Source of the DNA: an uncultured Bacteroidales bacterium
Lineage (GTDB): Bacteria; Bacteroidota; Bacteroidia; Bacteroidales; Paludibacteraceae
Assembly: GCA_937911935.1 (NCBI GenBank)
Contig: CALDQH010000054.1
Location: forward strand, 1 to 23,309
Reading direction: 5' to 3'
DNA length: 23,309 nucleotides
Below are positions 6,368 to 15,185 of this stretch, piece after piece. Made by a program: the position numbers and the translations under genes. Within the stretch, counting starts at the first letter, position 1. Every line of letters begins with the position of its first letter. The notes beneath the pieces were generated by a model. That model was not told where the DNA came from. It did not search any database and saw only the letters and a program-made list of their open reading frames with translations.

Positions 6368-7351
6368 ATGACCTTTGCAAATCCATATTACCTATTATTG
6401 TTGCTGCTCATCATTCCCCTTGTAGCATACTACATTTATAGGCAGCATACCTTAACGGCAGAAATCAAGTTCTCGTCGTTACAAGCTTTTTCGTCCGTAA
6501 AGAAAAACTACAAACACTACCTACGCCATTTGCCTTTTGTGTTGCACCTGTTGGCTATGGCAGCTTTGATTGTAGCGTTGGCACGTCCACAAAAAAGCGA
6601 TAGTTGGAGCAATAAAACCACCGAAGGCATCGATATTGTCATGGCGTTGGATATTTCCAGCAGTATGTTGGCAGAAGATTTAAAACCCAATCGGTTGGAT
6701 GCAGCGAAACAAGTTGCCACGCAATTTGTGATGCAACGCCCCAACGACAATGTGGGTTTGGTGGTATTTTCGGGCGAAAGTTTTACCCAATGCCCGCTTA
6801 CCATGAACCACAGCGAATTGGTAAATTTGTTGCGTGGCGTTAAATGCGGCATGATAGAAGACGGTACCGCTATCGGCTCCGGATTGGCAACCGCCGTCAA
6901 TCGCATCAAAGACAGCAAAGCCAAATCGAAAGTGGTTATTTTGCTAACAGACGGGTCGAACAACCGCGGACAAATTGCGCCCGTAACGGCTGGCGAAATT
7001 GCCAAAAGTTTTGGCGTGCGCGTTTATACCATTGGTGTAGGAAGTCGAGGCACGGCTCCCTATCCATTTCAAACCCCATACGGCGTTCAGTACCGCGATG
7101 TTGAGGTTGATATAGACGAAACCACCCTTCAACAAATCGCCGATATAACCGGTGGTACTTACTTTAGAGCAACCAACACCGATGCTTTGGCACAGATTTA
7201 TAGTGAGATTGATCAAATGGAAAAAACCAAGATACAGGTCAATGAGTACAGCAAAAAAGAAGAATTGTACCATTGGTTTATTTTGGCTATGTTGGTTTGT
7301 TTATTGGGCGAAATGCTACTCAGACAAACCGTGTTTAAATCCATTCCTTAG
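6368..7351 (+). CDS. batA: BatA, VWA membrane protein
   Basis: 327 aa. A membrane span at residues 7-24, a second near 56-72, a VWA domain of about 85-290 and a C-terminal span near 303-322 give the standard BatA layout. The MIDAS motif is DISSS (D95) in ALDISSSMLAEDLKPNRLDA, with the second metal-binding region LLTDGSNNRGQIAP. The VWA domain lies between spans 2 and 3. Together with BatB it is expected to bind divalent metal and be regulated by the MoxR ATPase. BatA was first defined in Bacteroides fragilis, where disruption of the bat locus lowers tolerance to oxygen. The start ATG is chosen because MTFANPYYLLLL is the usual BatA opening; it directly follows a repeat array. batB begins 24 nt after its stop. 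Confidence 0.95.
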   Translation: MTFANPYYLLLLLLIIPLVAYYIYRQHTLTAEIKFSSLQAFSSVKKNYKHYLRHLPFVLHLLAMAALIVALARPQKSDSWSNKTTEGIDIVMALDISSSMLAEDLKPNRLDAAKQVATQFVMQRPNDNVGLVVFSGESFTQCPLTMNHSELVNLLRGVKCGMIEDGTAIGSGLATAVNRIKDSKAKSKVVILLTDGSNNRGQIAPVTAGEIAKSFGVRVYTIGVGSRGTAPYPFQTPYGVQYRDVEVDIDETTLQQIADITGGTYFRATNTDALAQIYSEIDQMEKTKIQVNEYSKKEELYHWFILAMLVCLLGEMLLRQTVFKSIP

Positions 7352-7375
7352 TGCTGTTTATTAAATTAGAAAACC

Positions 7376-8392
7376 ATGTTTCGATTTGCACATCCCGAAT
7401 ATTTATACATCTTGCTAATAGTCCCTGTATTGATAGGCATGTTTTATTACAGTGTCTATAAACGATCGCAGCGACTCAAAAAAATAGGCGACAAACAACT
7501 ATTGTCGCAACTAATGCCCGAAGCCTCGCACATGCGTCCTCGTGTCAAATTTTACCTGTTGTTATCGGCTATTATCTTGTCGATATTTGCCATAGCAGGA
7601 CCACAATTTGGTACCAAATTACAAAAAGTAAAACGCAGTGGGGTAGAATTGATGGTAGCAGTCGATGTGTCTAACTCGATGTTGGCGCAAGATTTAACCC
7701 CCAACCGCATGGGACGTGCCAAACAAGTTTTATCGCGCTTAATCGATCAACTACAAAACGATAAAGTAGGGTTGTTGGTATTTGCAGGCGATTCGTACGT
7801 TCAAATGCCTATGACGGCAGACGCCTCTTCTGCCAAAATGTTCTTGCAAAGCATCAACCCAGGTATGGTACCTTTGCAAGGAACAGCCATTGGCTCTGCA
7901 ATTCGCATGTCGATGGGATTGTTTACGCCCGATACGCAAGCAGGCAAAAGCATTATCATCATAACCGATGGCGAAAACCACGAAGATGATGCCGTACAGA
8001 TGGCAAAAACAGCATTCGAAAACGGTGTTACGGTCCATGTTTTGGGAGTGGGTACCCCACAAGGATCGCCCATACCCGTCGAAGGTACAGGTAATTTTAG
8101 ACGCGACAAAGACGGCAATATTGTGGTAACCAAACTCAACGAAACCATGTGCCAAGAAATCGCCCAGGCTGGTGGAGGTATGTATGTGCGTGCCGATAAT
8201 GCCGCATCTGCTGTGCGCAGTTTAAGTTCAGAATTAAACAAAATGAACAAAACTGACATCGAAGAAATGATTTATTCCGAATATAATGAGCAATATGCCG
8301 TGATAGGTTGGATAGTTTTTGTACTTTTGTTGCTCGAAGTTATTTTGTCGGAACGCAAAAATCCATTGTTCAAAAACATCAAACTTTTTTAA
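7376..8392 (+). CDS. batB: BatB, VWA membrane protein
   Basis: 338 aa. Spans at about 9-28 and 58-76, a VWA domain of about 90-290 and a C-terminal span near 312-330. The MIDAS motif is DVSNS (D97) within VDVSNSMLAQDLTPNRMGRA, and IITDGENHEDDA carries the conserved acidic turn. It opens with MFRFAHPEYLYILL, the normal start for BatB. BatA and BatB are clearly paralogues, with the same topology and the same (L)xPNR block after the MIDAS serines, so both metal sites appear intact. It is expected to pair with BatA in the inner membrane. Its TAA is separated by a single base from the batC start. Confidence 0.95.
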   Translation: MFRFAHPEYLYILLIVPVLIGMFYYSVYKRSQRLKKIGDKQLLSQLMPEASHMRPRVKFYLLLSAIILSIFAIAGPQFGTKLQKVKRSGVELMVAVDVSNSMLAQDLTPNRMGRAKQVLSRLIDQLQNDKVGLLVFAGDSYVQMPMTADASSAKMFLQSINPGMVPLQGTAIGSAIRMSMGLFTPDTQAGKSIIIITDGENHEDDAVQMAKTAFENGVTVHVLGVGTPQGSPIPVEGTGNFRRDKDGNIVVTKLNETMCQEIAQAGGGMYVRADNAASAVRSLSSELNKMNKTDIEEMIYSEYNEQYAVIGWIVFVLLLLEVILSERKNPLFKNIKLF

Positions 8393-8393
8393 G

Positions 8394-9098
8394 ATGAAAA
8401 AGCAATTATTTATCGTAATAAGTCTGTTTTTATGCGGTGGTGTGATGATGGCAAAAAATGCCAATCCCGACATACGCAGTGGTAATGCCAAATACAACGA
8501 CAAAGAATATACGCAAGCCGAAATAGAATACCGCAAAGGCATTCAGGCAGACAAACAATCGGTAGAAAGTTATTATAACTTAGGCAATAGTTTGTACCAA
8601 CAAGGCAAGTACAAAGAGGCTGCAGCAGAATTCGAAAAAGCAGCCAAACTAACCGATAACAAAGATAAAAAGGCATCGGCTTATCACAATTTAGGCAACT
8701 CTTTGTACAAAGCAGAAGATTTTGGCTCCAGTGTTGATGCTTATAAAAATGCGCTTAAAAATAATCCCAAAGACGAACAAACCCGTTTTAATTTGGAGTT
8801 AGCCAAACAAAAATTGCAACAGCAACAACAGCAGCAACAGCAACAACAAAATCAAGATCAAAACAAGGATCAAAACAAGGATCAAGATAAGCAGCAACAA
8901 CAAGAGCAGCAAGATAAACAACAAGAGCAAGATAAGCAGGATAAGCAACAACAGCAACAACAACAGCAAAATCAAGAGGAGATGTCTCAGCAACAAGCTC
9001 AACAGATTTTGGATGCTTTCTTGCAAGACGAACAAGAAGTACAAGATAAATTAAAACAACAACAATCCGGTCAACGGAGTTTGGAAAAAGATTGGTAA
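8394..9098 (+). CDS. batC: BatC, TPR protein with long glutamine-rich tail
   Basis: 234 aa from ATG at 8394 (MKKQLFIVISLFLCGG), one base after the batB stop. An open frame reaches back to 8319, but that part overlaps batB and lacks the signal peptide context. A signal peptide (about 1-20) is followed by TPR repeats (about 25-135; GNAKYNDKEYTQAEIEYRKG, YYNLGNSLYQQGKYKEAAAE, YHNLGNSLYKAEDFGSSV). Residues about 140-215 are almost only Q, D, K, N and E, built from near-identical CAA/CAG, GAT and AAG codons, including an unbroken run of a dozen Q. The tail ends with QQAQQILDAFLQDEQEVQDK, a conserved BatC helix. TPRs suggest a scaffold role for the Bat complex in the periplasm. The Q-rich segment is typical of BatC in this group but its length is prone to change. 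Confidence 0.92.
   Translation: MKKQLFIVISLFLCGGVMMAKNANPDIRSGNAKYNDKEYTQAEIEYRKGIQADKQSVESYYNLGNSLYQQGKYKEAAAEFEKAAKLTDNKDKKASAYHNLGNSLYKAEDFGSSVDAYKNALKNNPKDEQTRFNLELAKQKLQQQQQQQQQQQNQDQNKDQNKDQDKQQQQEQQDKQQEQDKQDKQQQQQQQQNQEEMSQQQAQQILDAFLQDEQEVQDKLKQQQSGQRSLEKDW
8806..8980 (+). repeat. CAA/CAG-rich low-complexity segment in batC
   Basis: About 175 bases made largely of CAA and CAG codons, interrupted by short GATCAAAACAAG and GATAAGCAGG units repeated two or three times. It codes for the Q/D/K-rich tail. Such a tract can change length by slippage in multiples of three without breaking the frame. Confidence 0.8.
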
Positions 9099-9099
9099 T

Positions 9100-10947
9100 A
9101 TGAAGAGAATAGGGCTGATAGGAATACTTTTGTTGGGTGTAATTGCCTCACTTTGGGCAGAAGAAGTGAGTTTTACGGCTCAGGCACCCGAAAGTGTTGT
9201 GGCAGGTCAACAATTCAGGTTGGTATATACGGTTAATCAAGACGCCAAAGATTTGCGTGTAGCCGAAATGCCCGACTTTGAGGTGTTGATGGGTCCGTCT
9301 GTTTCCTCGCAACGTAGCGTGCAAATTGTGAATGGTTCTGTTACACAGTCGCGCACCATTACCCATACGTTTATTTTGATGGGTAATACACCTGGTACCT
9401 ATACCATTGCTCCCGCATCTATTGTCGTTAAGAACCAAAAATATACCTCAAAGGCAGTTACAATTCAGGTTTTACCGCCCGATTCTCCTACAGCGTCTTC
9501 GTCTCAATCAAACAGAGCGAATAAAACGTCTGTAGATGATAAAAATGCATCTTCGCAAGTTAGTTTGTCGTCAAAACAGATATTTGTTAGACAAACCATT
9601 TCCAAAACAAAAGTGTATGAACAAGAGGCTGTTTTGGTGTCTTATAAGTTATACTCAAGGGTAGATATTGCTCAAATTGGCAGTGCAAAATTCCCCGAAT
9701 TTAAAGATTTCTATGTACAAGAAATTAACTTAGATCCCAATCGTCCTTGGCAGATGGAACACTACGATGGGTTAAACTACAACACCATTATTTTAAAACA
9801 ATATTTGTTGTTCCCCCAAAGATCGGGTACAATTACCTTAGAGGCAGGTCAAGTAGAGGCAATCGTCCGAATTGCCAACCAATCGCACTACGGAAATCCC
9901 TTTGCCGATTTCTTTAACACGTACCAAGAGGTAAAAAAAGATTTGACCATTCCTGCCACCAAATTGCAAGTAAAAGCGTTGCCCAAAGGAGCACCTGCAG
10001 GATTTAACGGGGCAGTAGGGCAATTTCAATTACAGTCCGAACTATCGTCCAATCAAATCAAAGCCAACGAGGCACTAACCCTCAAGGTACGTATCAGTGG
10101 CAAAGGCAACTTAAAATTGGTCAAAGTACCCGAAATTCAGTTCCCCGCTGATTTTGATAGCTACGACCCTAAAACCGACAACAACATCAAAGTGAGTGTG
10201 TCTGGTGTAAGTGGTAGCAAGGTGGTAGAATACGTTGCTATTCCTCGTTTTGGAGGCACTTTCCAACTGCCATCGGCAAAGTTTGTCTATTTCGATCCCG
10301 TTGCCGAACAATACAAAACCCTTAACACACAAGCCTATACCGTTCAAGTAAGCGGAAATGCAGCCGATGCAGCTACGCAAACTCCTGTTATGTCGGGCGT
10401 GCAAAAAGAGCAAGTTAAAAATTTGGGTACAGACATCCGCTTTATCCATACGGGAGGCGATGCTCATTTAGCTTATACAACCCATAGTTTTTACGGAACT
10501 TCTTTGTATTATTTGTCGTATGTACTCCCATTGGCTCTGTTCCTTGTGTTGCTTGTGTTGCTGCGCAAACAAGCCCAAGAAAATGCTAACTTGGTGCGCG
10601 TTAAAAACAAACGAGCCAATAAATTGGCACGCAAACGCCTTAAAAATGCTGCTGTCTGCATCAAACAAGGCAATAAGGCTAAATTCTACGAAGCAGCCGT
10701 GCAGGCACTTTGGGGCTATACAGCCGATAAATTGAACATTCCACTTGCCAACCTTACCAAAGACAATGTGCAAGAAGAATTGTTAAAACACGGGGCATCG
10801 CAAGAGGTAATCGATAGTTTGATTGCTACTTTGTCCGACTTAGAGTTTGCCCGTTATTCGCCTGTTGTCGATGACTCCTTGTCCATGGAAAATTGTTACA
10901 ATCGTGCAGCCGATTTAATCGGAAAATTGGAAAATACGCTTAACTAA
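9100..10947 (+). CDS. batD: BatD, membrane protein (oxygen tolerance family)
   Basis: 615 aa. A signal peptide (1-20, ending SLWA) precedes a large exported region of repeated Ig-like modules (about 22-460), a membrane span near 474-490 (LSYVLPLALFLVLLVLL) and a cytoplasmic helical domain of about 110 residues. The opening EVSFTAQAPESVVAGQQFRL and the block SRTITHTFILMGNTPGTYTI are typical of the BatD oxygen-tolerance family. One base separates it from batC, and its TAA overlaps the batE ATG by one base. It is likely the main periplasmic part of the Bat complex. The C-terminal cytoplasmic domain resembles that of the smaller protein encoded at 5363-6286. Confidence 0.95.
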   Translation: MKRIGLIGILLLGVIASLWAEEVSFTAQAPESVVAGQQFRLVYTVNQDAKDLRVAEMPDFEVLMGPSVSSQRSVQIVNGSVTQSRTITHTFILMGNTPGTYTIAPASIVVKNQKYTSKAVTIQVLPPDSPTASSSQSNRANKTSVDDKNASSQVSLSSKQIFVRQTISKTKVYEQEAVLVSYKLYSRVDIAQIGSAKFPEFKDFYVQEINLDPNRPWQMEHYDGLNYNTIILKQYLLFPQRSGTITLEAGQVEAIVRIANQSHYGNPFADFFNTYQEVKKDLTIPATKLQVKALPKGAPAGFNGAVGQFQLQSELSSNQIKANEALTLKVRISGKGNLKLVKVPEIQFPADFDSYDPKTDNNIKVSVSGVSGSKVVEYVAIPRFGGTFQLPSAKFVYFDPVAEQYKTLNTQAYTVQVSGNAADAATQTPVMSGVQKEQVKNLGTDIRFIHTGGDAHLAYTTHSFYGTSLYYLSYVLPLALFLVLLVLLRKQAQENANLVRVKNKRANKLARKRLKNAAVCIKQGNKAKFYEAAVQALWGYTADKLNIPLANLTKDNVQEELLKHGASQEVIDSLIATLSDLEFARYSPVVDDSLSMENCYNRAADLIGKLENTLN

Positions 10948-11702
10948 TGAATATGAACAAAAAGATCTATATACTTATTGTCAGTTTATTGGCAACCACT
11001 TTTTCGCTTCGTGCAGCCTCGATGGCTCAAGCCGATAGTTTGTACATGGCAGGCGATTACCAACAAGCCATGCAATCGTATCAAACCCTTATCGACGAGG
11101 GTATGCTCTCTGCCGATTTGTATTACAATGCTGGTAATGCCTATTTTAGAAACAATCGTTTGGCAGATGCCATTATTTGTTACGAAAGAGCCTTGCGCTT
11201 GGATGCAACCCATGCCGATGCCAAACACAATTTAGCCTTTGCACAAAGCCGTACCATCGATAAAATAGATGCCATTGGTTCTATCTTTTTGGTAGATTGG
11301 TGGAAGGCTTGTTACCGATTGGCAAACCCAGATGTATGGGCATATTGCAGCATTGGCTTGTTTATTCTTTGCTTGGTTGCTATTATGCTCTTTGTATTTG
11401 GCAGAGCGATGTGGCTCCGTAAAACAGGCTTTTCGATTGCTATTCTTGCCTTTTTCTTTACCCTAATGACAGCCTGGTGCGCATCTGCTCGTTACCGCGA
11501 AATAACCGATACCTCGATTGCTATTATTTACGTGCCCACAGTAACCATCAAAAGTTCGCCCGATAACAGCGGCAACGATTTGTTTATCTTGCACGAAGGC
11601 ACCAAAGTAAGCATTAAATCTACCTTGAGCGATTGGTTAGAAATCCAAACCGAAGATGGTAATACCGGATGGTTACCTGCCACTACCTTAGTTGTGCTAT
11701 AA
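10947..11702 (+). CDS. batE: BatE, TPR and SH3-like membrane protein
   Basis: 251 aa. The ATG at 10947 overlaps the batD stop by one base; a second ATG at 10953 is also possible. A signal peptide (to about residue 24, LRAAS) is followed by TPR repeats (about 27-105; YMAGDYQQAMQSYQTLIDEG, YYNAGNAYFRNNRLADAIIC), two membrane spans near 132-153 and 160-180, and a C-terminal bacterial SH3 domain (about 190-251; TVTIKSSPDNSGNDLFILHE, SDWLEIQTEDGNTGWLP). This order of TPR, two spans and SH3 is standard for BatE. SH3b domains often bind peptide or cell-wall material; the target here is unknown. A PAP2 gene begins one base after its stop. Confidence 0.92.
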   Translation: MNMNKKIYILIVSLLATTFSLRAASMAQADSLYMAGDYQQAMQSYQTLIDEGMLSADLYYNAGNAYFRNNRLADAIICYERALRLDATHADAKHNLAFAQSRTIDKIDAIGSIFLVDWWKACYRLANPDVWAYCSIGLFILCLVAIMLFVFGRAMWLRKTGFSIAILAFFFTLMTAWCASARYREITDTSIAIIYVPTVTIKSSPDNSGNDLFILHEGTKVSIKSTLSDWLEIQTEDGNTGWLPATTLVVL

Positions 11703-11703
11703 G

Positions 11704-12390
11704 ATGTTACAAACGCTGATAGAGTGGGATAAAGCATTGCTTTTAGCCATAAACGGCTTTAATAGTCCTTTTTTCGACGAAGTAATGTTTTGTATTTCAG
11801 ACCGTTTGGTCTGGATTCCCTTGTATCTATCCATGATATATGTGTTGATTCGCACGTACCGATTCAATGCCCTATATGCCTTGTTGGCGGTGGGACTGAC
11901 CGTGCTGCTTGCCGACCAATTTGCCTCTGGTTTCTGCAAACCTTTCTTTGAGAGACTACGTCCTACGCACGATCCTACTATGCAACCTTTTGTACATTTG
12001 GTGCATGGTCATACCAGCAGTATGTACGGGTTTTGTTCGTCGCATGCTTCCAATACGTGTGGCATAGCCATGCTTACAGCCTTGTTGTTTCGAAACAAAG
12101 CATACAGTTGGGTAATTGGCTCGTGGGCTGCCCTAAACTGCTATTCGCGCATGTACATGGGAGTGCATTATCCTGGCGATATTTTGTGCGGAGCCTTGGC
12201 GGGCTTGTTTATAGGTTATTTGTGCTACCGATTATACCTTTGGTGTGTTACAAAAGAATTAAAAATGCCAGATTCTTCTTCTGTTTATCTTAAAAGTATT
12301 GATAAACAAAGTGTTATCGTTATTCTTTCTGTTTATTTGCTTACTTTTGCAGCTATCATAGGCTATACTTGCTACTGCCTATCTAAGTAA
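11704..12390 (+). CDS. PAP2 family membrane phosphatase
   Basis: 228 aa from ATG at 11704, one base after batE. Several membrane spans are visible. The three phosphatase motifs are KPFFERLRP (K79, R86, P87), YGFCSSHASN (S112-S113-H114, with the usual SGH reading SSH) and SRMYMGVHYPGD (R149, H155, D159). The catalytic histidines and arginines are present, so it should be active. Family members remove phosphate from lipid phosphates or diphosphates such as undecaprenyl diphosphate, phosphatidylglycerol phosphate or lipid A; which one cannot be told from motifs. An extra C-terminal span (about 204-224) follows the PAP2 core. Tight linkage to batE suggests co-expression with the Bat complex, consistent with an envelope role. 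Confidence 0.9.
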   Translation: MLQTLIEWDKALLLAINGFNSPFFDEVMFCISDRLVWIPLYLSMIYVLIRTYRFNALYALLAVGLTVLLADQFASGFCKPFFERLRPTHDPTMQPFVHLVHGHTSSMYGFCSSHASNTCGIAMLTALLFRNKAYSWVIGSWAALNCYSRMYMGVHYPGDILCGALAGLFIGYLCYRLYLWCVTKELKMPDSSSVYLKSIDKQSVIVILSVYLLTFAAIIGYTCYCLSK

Positions 12391-12448
12391 AACTTGCATA
12401 AATAGCGTTTTTTTGTGCAAAAATCGTCCTTTATCGGCCAAAATAATG

Positions 12449-12456
12449 TACTTTTG
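12449..12456 (+). promoter_or_regulatory. -7 box of the fabD promoter
   Basis: TACTTTTG matches TAnnTTTG and lies 32 bases before the fabD ATG, leaving a leader of about 25 nt. A clear TTTG at the expected distance is missing, so strength is uncertain. Confidence 0.5.
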
Positions 12457-12488
12457 TTTCCGTAATTTTACCAAATAAATAAGTAAAC

Positions 12489-13376
12489 ATGAAAAAAGCA
12501 TTTGTTTTTCCAGGTCAAGGTGCTCAGTTCTCTGGAATGGGCAAAGATATGTACGAACAATCTGCCTTGGCAAAAGAATTATTTGAAAAAGCAAACGACA
12601 TTTTAGGTTTTCGCATTACCGACATTATGTTTGAAGGAAGCGACGAAGATTTGCGACAAACCAAAGTTACACAACCTGCCGTATTCTTGCATTCGGTTAT
12701 TTTAGCCAAAACTTACGCTGATAAATTTACCCCCGATATGGTAGCAGGTCACTCGTTGGGCGAGTTTTCTGCCCTTGTAGCAGCTGGTGCTTTGAGTTTT
12801 GAAGATGGTTTAGTATTGGTGTCTAAACGTGCCATGGCCATGCAAAAAGCCTGCGAATTGCAACCATCTACCATGGCTGCTATTATCGGTATGGAAGATG
12901 CCAAAGTAGAAGAAATTTGTGCTTTGGTAGATGGAGTAGTGGTTCCTGCTAACTACAACTGCCCAGGTCAATTGGTTATTTCGGGTGCTATCGATGCCAT
13001 TGATGCTGCTTGCGCTAAATTATCCGAAGCAGGTGCAAAACGTGCCCTAAAACTATCGGTAGGTGGCGCATTTCACTCGCCTTTGATGCAACCTGCACAA
13101 GAAGAATTGGCAGCTGCTATCGAACAAGCCCAATTTACCGCCCCCATTTGCCCCGTTTATCAAAACGTAAGCACCATAGCCGAAACCGATCCTGCGGTTA
13201 TCAAGGCAAACTTGGTTAAACAACTTACCTCGCCCGTAAAATGGACACAATCAGTACAAAATATGTTAGCCGATGGTGCAGAACAATTTGTAGAAGTAGG
13301 TCCTGGTAGTGTGTTACAAGGATTGGTGAAAAAGATTCAAAAGGGTACTGCTGCCACTTCTATCCAAGAATTGTAA
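12489..13376 (+). CDS. fabD: Malonyl-CoA:ACP transacylase
   Basis: 295 aa, the normal size. It moves malonyl from CoA to acyl carrier protein, the step that supplies extender units for fatty acid synthesis. The N-terminal FPGQGAQFSGMGKD loop, the nucleophile serine in AGHSLGEFSALVA (S89), the arginine in SKRAMAMQ (R114) and the histidine in GGAFHSPLM (H196) form the expected active site. It is preceded by its own -7 box and is not preceded by other fatty acid genes in the window, so it seems to be a single-gene unit. A terminator follows about 160 bases downstream, after a repeat element. Confidence 0.97.
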   Translation: MKKAFVFPGQGAQFSGMGKDMYEQSALAKELFEKANDILGFRITDIMFEGSDEDLRQTKVTQPAVFLHSVILAKTYADKFTPDMVAGHSLGEFSALVAAGALSFEDGLVLVSKRAMAMQKACELQPSTMAAIIGMEDAKVEEICALVDGVVVPANYNCPGQLVISGAIDAIDAACAKLSEAGAKRALKLSVGGAFHSPLMQPAQEELAAAIEQAQFTAPICPVYQNVSTIAETDPAVIKANLVKQLTSPVKWTQSVQNMLADGAEQFVEVGPGSVLQGLVKKIQKGTAATSIQEL

Positions 13377-13380
13377 AAAA

Positions 13381-13493
13381 GTATTCTAATGGTAAATTTC
13401 TGCGTTACGCTTGTCCTCGAAATCCTCACTTACGTCAAGTAAGCTCCGGTTTCTCGGACTGCGCAAGCCTTGAACTTTACACATTAGAATCCT
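13381..13493. mobile_element. MITE-like palindromic element
   Basis: About 110 bases bounded by inverted ATTCTAATG (13383-13391) and CATTAGAAT (13482-13490). The match extends inward to GTAAA / TTTAC with a one-base bulge. The centre has a smaller hairpin CTTAC-GTCAA-GTAAG, and the arms (GTCCTCGAAATCCTCACTTA and AAGCTCCGGTTTCTCGGAC) are loosely complementary. It encodes nothing. It has the size and end structure of a non-autonomous miniature element, but no target duplication or second copy is seen here. Confidence 0.5.
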
Positions 13494-13510
13494 TTTAAAT
13501 ATATCAAGAT

Positions 13511-13570
13511 ACCCCGTAGGGGTTACACTTAATTGTAGGCAGGTCTTGCGTTAGCAAGGCCTGCTTTTTT
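13511..13570 (+). terminator. Terminator downstream of fabD
   Basis: The main hairpin GCAGGTCTTGC-GTTA-GCAAGGCCTGC (13539-13564, one G-U pair) is followed by six T. A smaller hairpin ACCCC-GTA-GGGGT lies just before it (13511-13523). It ends the fabD transcript. Confidence 0.75.
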
Positions 13571-13572
13571 GG

Positions 13573-13609
13573 GGCACGTATATAAAAAACGGAAAAGGCA
13601 ACAAAAAAG
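13573..13609. repeat. 37-bp direct repeat, copy 1
   Basis: Identical over 37 bases to 13680-13716 (begins GGCACGTATATAAAAAACGG). The copies are 107 bases apart. The second copy ends at the terminator next to the tRNA, suggesting local duplication of that flank. Confidence 0.9.
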
Positions 13610-13635
13610 GCACTCGCTTCATTGCGCATATTTTT

Positions 13636-13685
13636 GGTTACCAACGGTAACCCAGCGCCCTTCAGGGCGCCGTGCCTTTGGCACG
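13636..13685. repeat. Three consecutive perfect hairpins
   Basis: GGTTACC-AAC-GGTAACC (13636-13652), GCGCCC-TTCA-GGGCGC (13655-13670) and CGTGCC-TTT-GGCACG (13671-13685) follow each other with almost no spacing. The last overlaps the start of the second 37-bp repeat copy. No T-run follows any of them, so they are not ordinary terminators. Confidence 0.8.
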
Positions 13686-13716
13686 TATATAAAAAACGGA
13701 AAAGGCAACAAAAAAG
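13680..13716. repeat. 37-bp direct repeat, copy 2
   Basis: Exact second copy of 13573-13609. It runs into the A-rich side of the bidirectional terminator at 13710-13739. Confidence 0.9.
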
Positions 13717-13739
13717 CATCGCATTAGCGATGCTTTTTT
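13710..13739 (-). terminator. Terminator downstream of tRNA-Gln (bidirectional)
   Basis: GCATCGC-ATTA-GCGATGC (13716-13733) flanked by A6 on the left and T6 on the right. On the minus strand it lies directly after the tRNA 3' end, leaving only one base beyond the hairpin's A/T flank. Confidence 0.8.
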
Positions 13740-13740
13740 G

Positions 13741-13811
13741 TTGCCCCACTAGGATTCGAACCCAGACAAGCTGAACCAGAATCAGATGTGCTACCGTTAC
13801 ACCATAGGGCA
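13741..13811 (-). tRNA. tRNA-Gln (anticodon CTG)
   Basis: Read on the minus strand, TGCCCTA pairs with TGGGGCA (acceptor stem, one G-U), the D-arm is GTGTAACGGTAGCAC, the anticodon loop is TTCTGGT (anticodon CTG, codon CAG), and the T-arm is CTGGG-TTCGAAT-CCTAG. The size is 71 nt with discriminator A; CCA is not encoded (CAA follows). The first base sits at the end of the U-run of the gapA terminator, leaving no space for a separate promoter outside that hairpin. Confidence 0.93.
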
Positions 13812-13846
13812 AAAAAATACGGTGCAAGCGCACCGTATTTTTTTAT
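13811..13846 (-). terminator. Bidirectional terminator between gapA and tRNA-Gln
   Basis: ATACGGTGC-AAGC-GCACCGTAT (13817-13838) with A7 on one side and T7 on the other, 15 bases beyond the gapA stop. It serves gapA on the minus strand. Its U-run abuts the tRNA 5' end. Confidence 0.82.
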
Positions 13847-13860
13847 ATAAAACTGGTTGA

Positions 13861-14958
<1,098 letters not shown>

Positions 14959-14989
14959 TTAATTATTAACAAAGCAACAAAAAAAACGA

Positions 14990-15118
14990 TTAAGCTACGT
15001 TTTCGATGGTGTTTTGTGTGTTTGCATCTGCGTATGCGCAGTTGCATGAGCTGCTACAACTTTCTAAAAATAAAAGAGTTACGGCAACAATTGCCCATGT
15101 AATGATTTTCTTTGTCAT
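14990..15118 (-). CDS. Small lipoprotein-like peptide
   Basis: 42 aa from ATG at 15118 (MTKKIITWAIVAVTLLFLES). An in-frame ATG further upstream exists at 15172, but the short form begins with a clean signal peptide: two lysines, then a hydrophobic run of about 14 residues. The run ends in LES|CSSSCNCA, so C21 could be the lipidated cysteine, though Glu at -2 is unusual for a lipobox. The mature part would be only about 22 residues, with three further... cysteine positions at CSSSCNC, and an acidic end. No family is recognised. Tiny lipoproteins of this kind are common in the phylum. A TATATTTG box (minus strand, 15157-15150) lies about 30 bases upstream with a weak -33 element. It runs in the same direction as gapA but has a separate gap of about 120 bases. 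Confidence 0.6.
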   Translation of the reverse strand: MTKKIITWAIVAVTLLFLESCSSSCNCAYADANTQNTIENVA

Positions 15119-15149
15119 AGTTTTGTAATTTTGTCCTTTAAAGCGTTTG

Positions 15150-15157
15150 CAAATATA
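15150..15157 (-). promoter_or_regulatory. -7 box for the small lipoprotein gene
   Basis: TATATTTG on the minus strand fits TAnnTTTG. The upstream element is only TTG at about the right distance. It would give a leader of about 25-30 nt and supports the start at 15118 over 15172. Confidence 0.45.
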
Positions 15158-15185
15158 TAATAAAATGTACAAAGTAGCAAGTTTT

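Noticed and set aside
8799..9044. Minus-strand, almost pure leucine/isoleucine open frame
   Set aside because: It is the antisense of the glutamine-rich batC tail (CAA/CAG read backwards gives Leu codons); not a membrane protein.
13504..13833. Minus-strand 109-codon frame between fabD and gapA
   Set aside because: It runs through the tRNA, two terminators and the repeat hairpins, so it cannot be a real gene.
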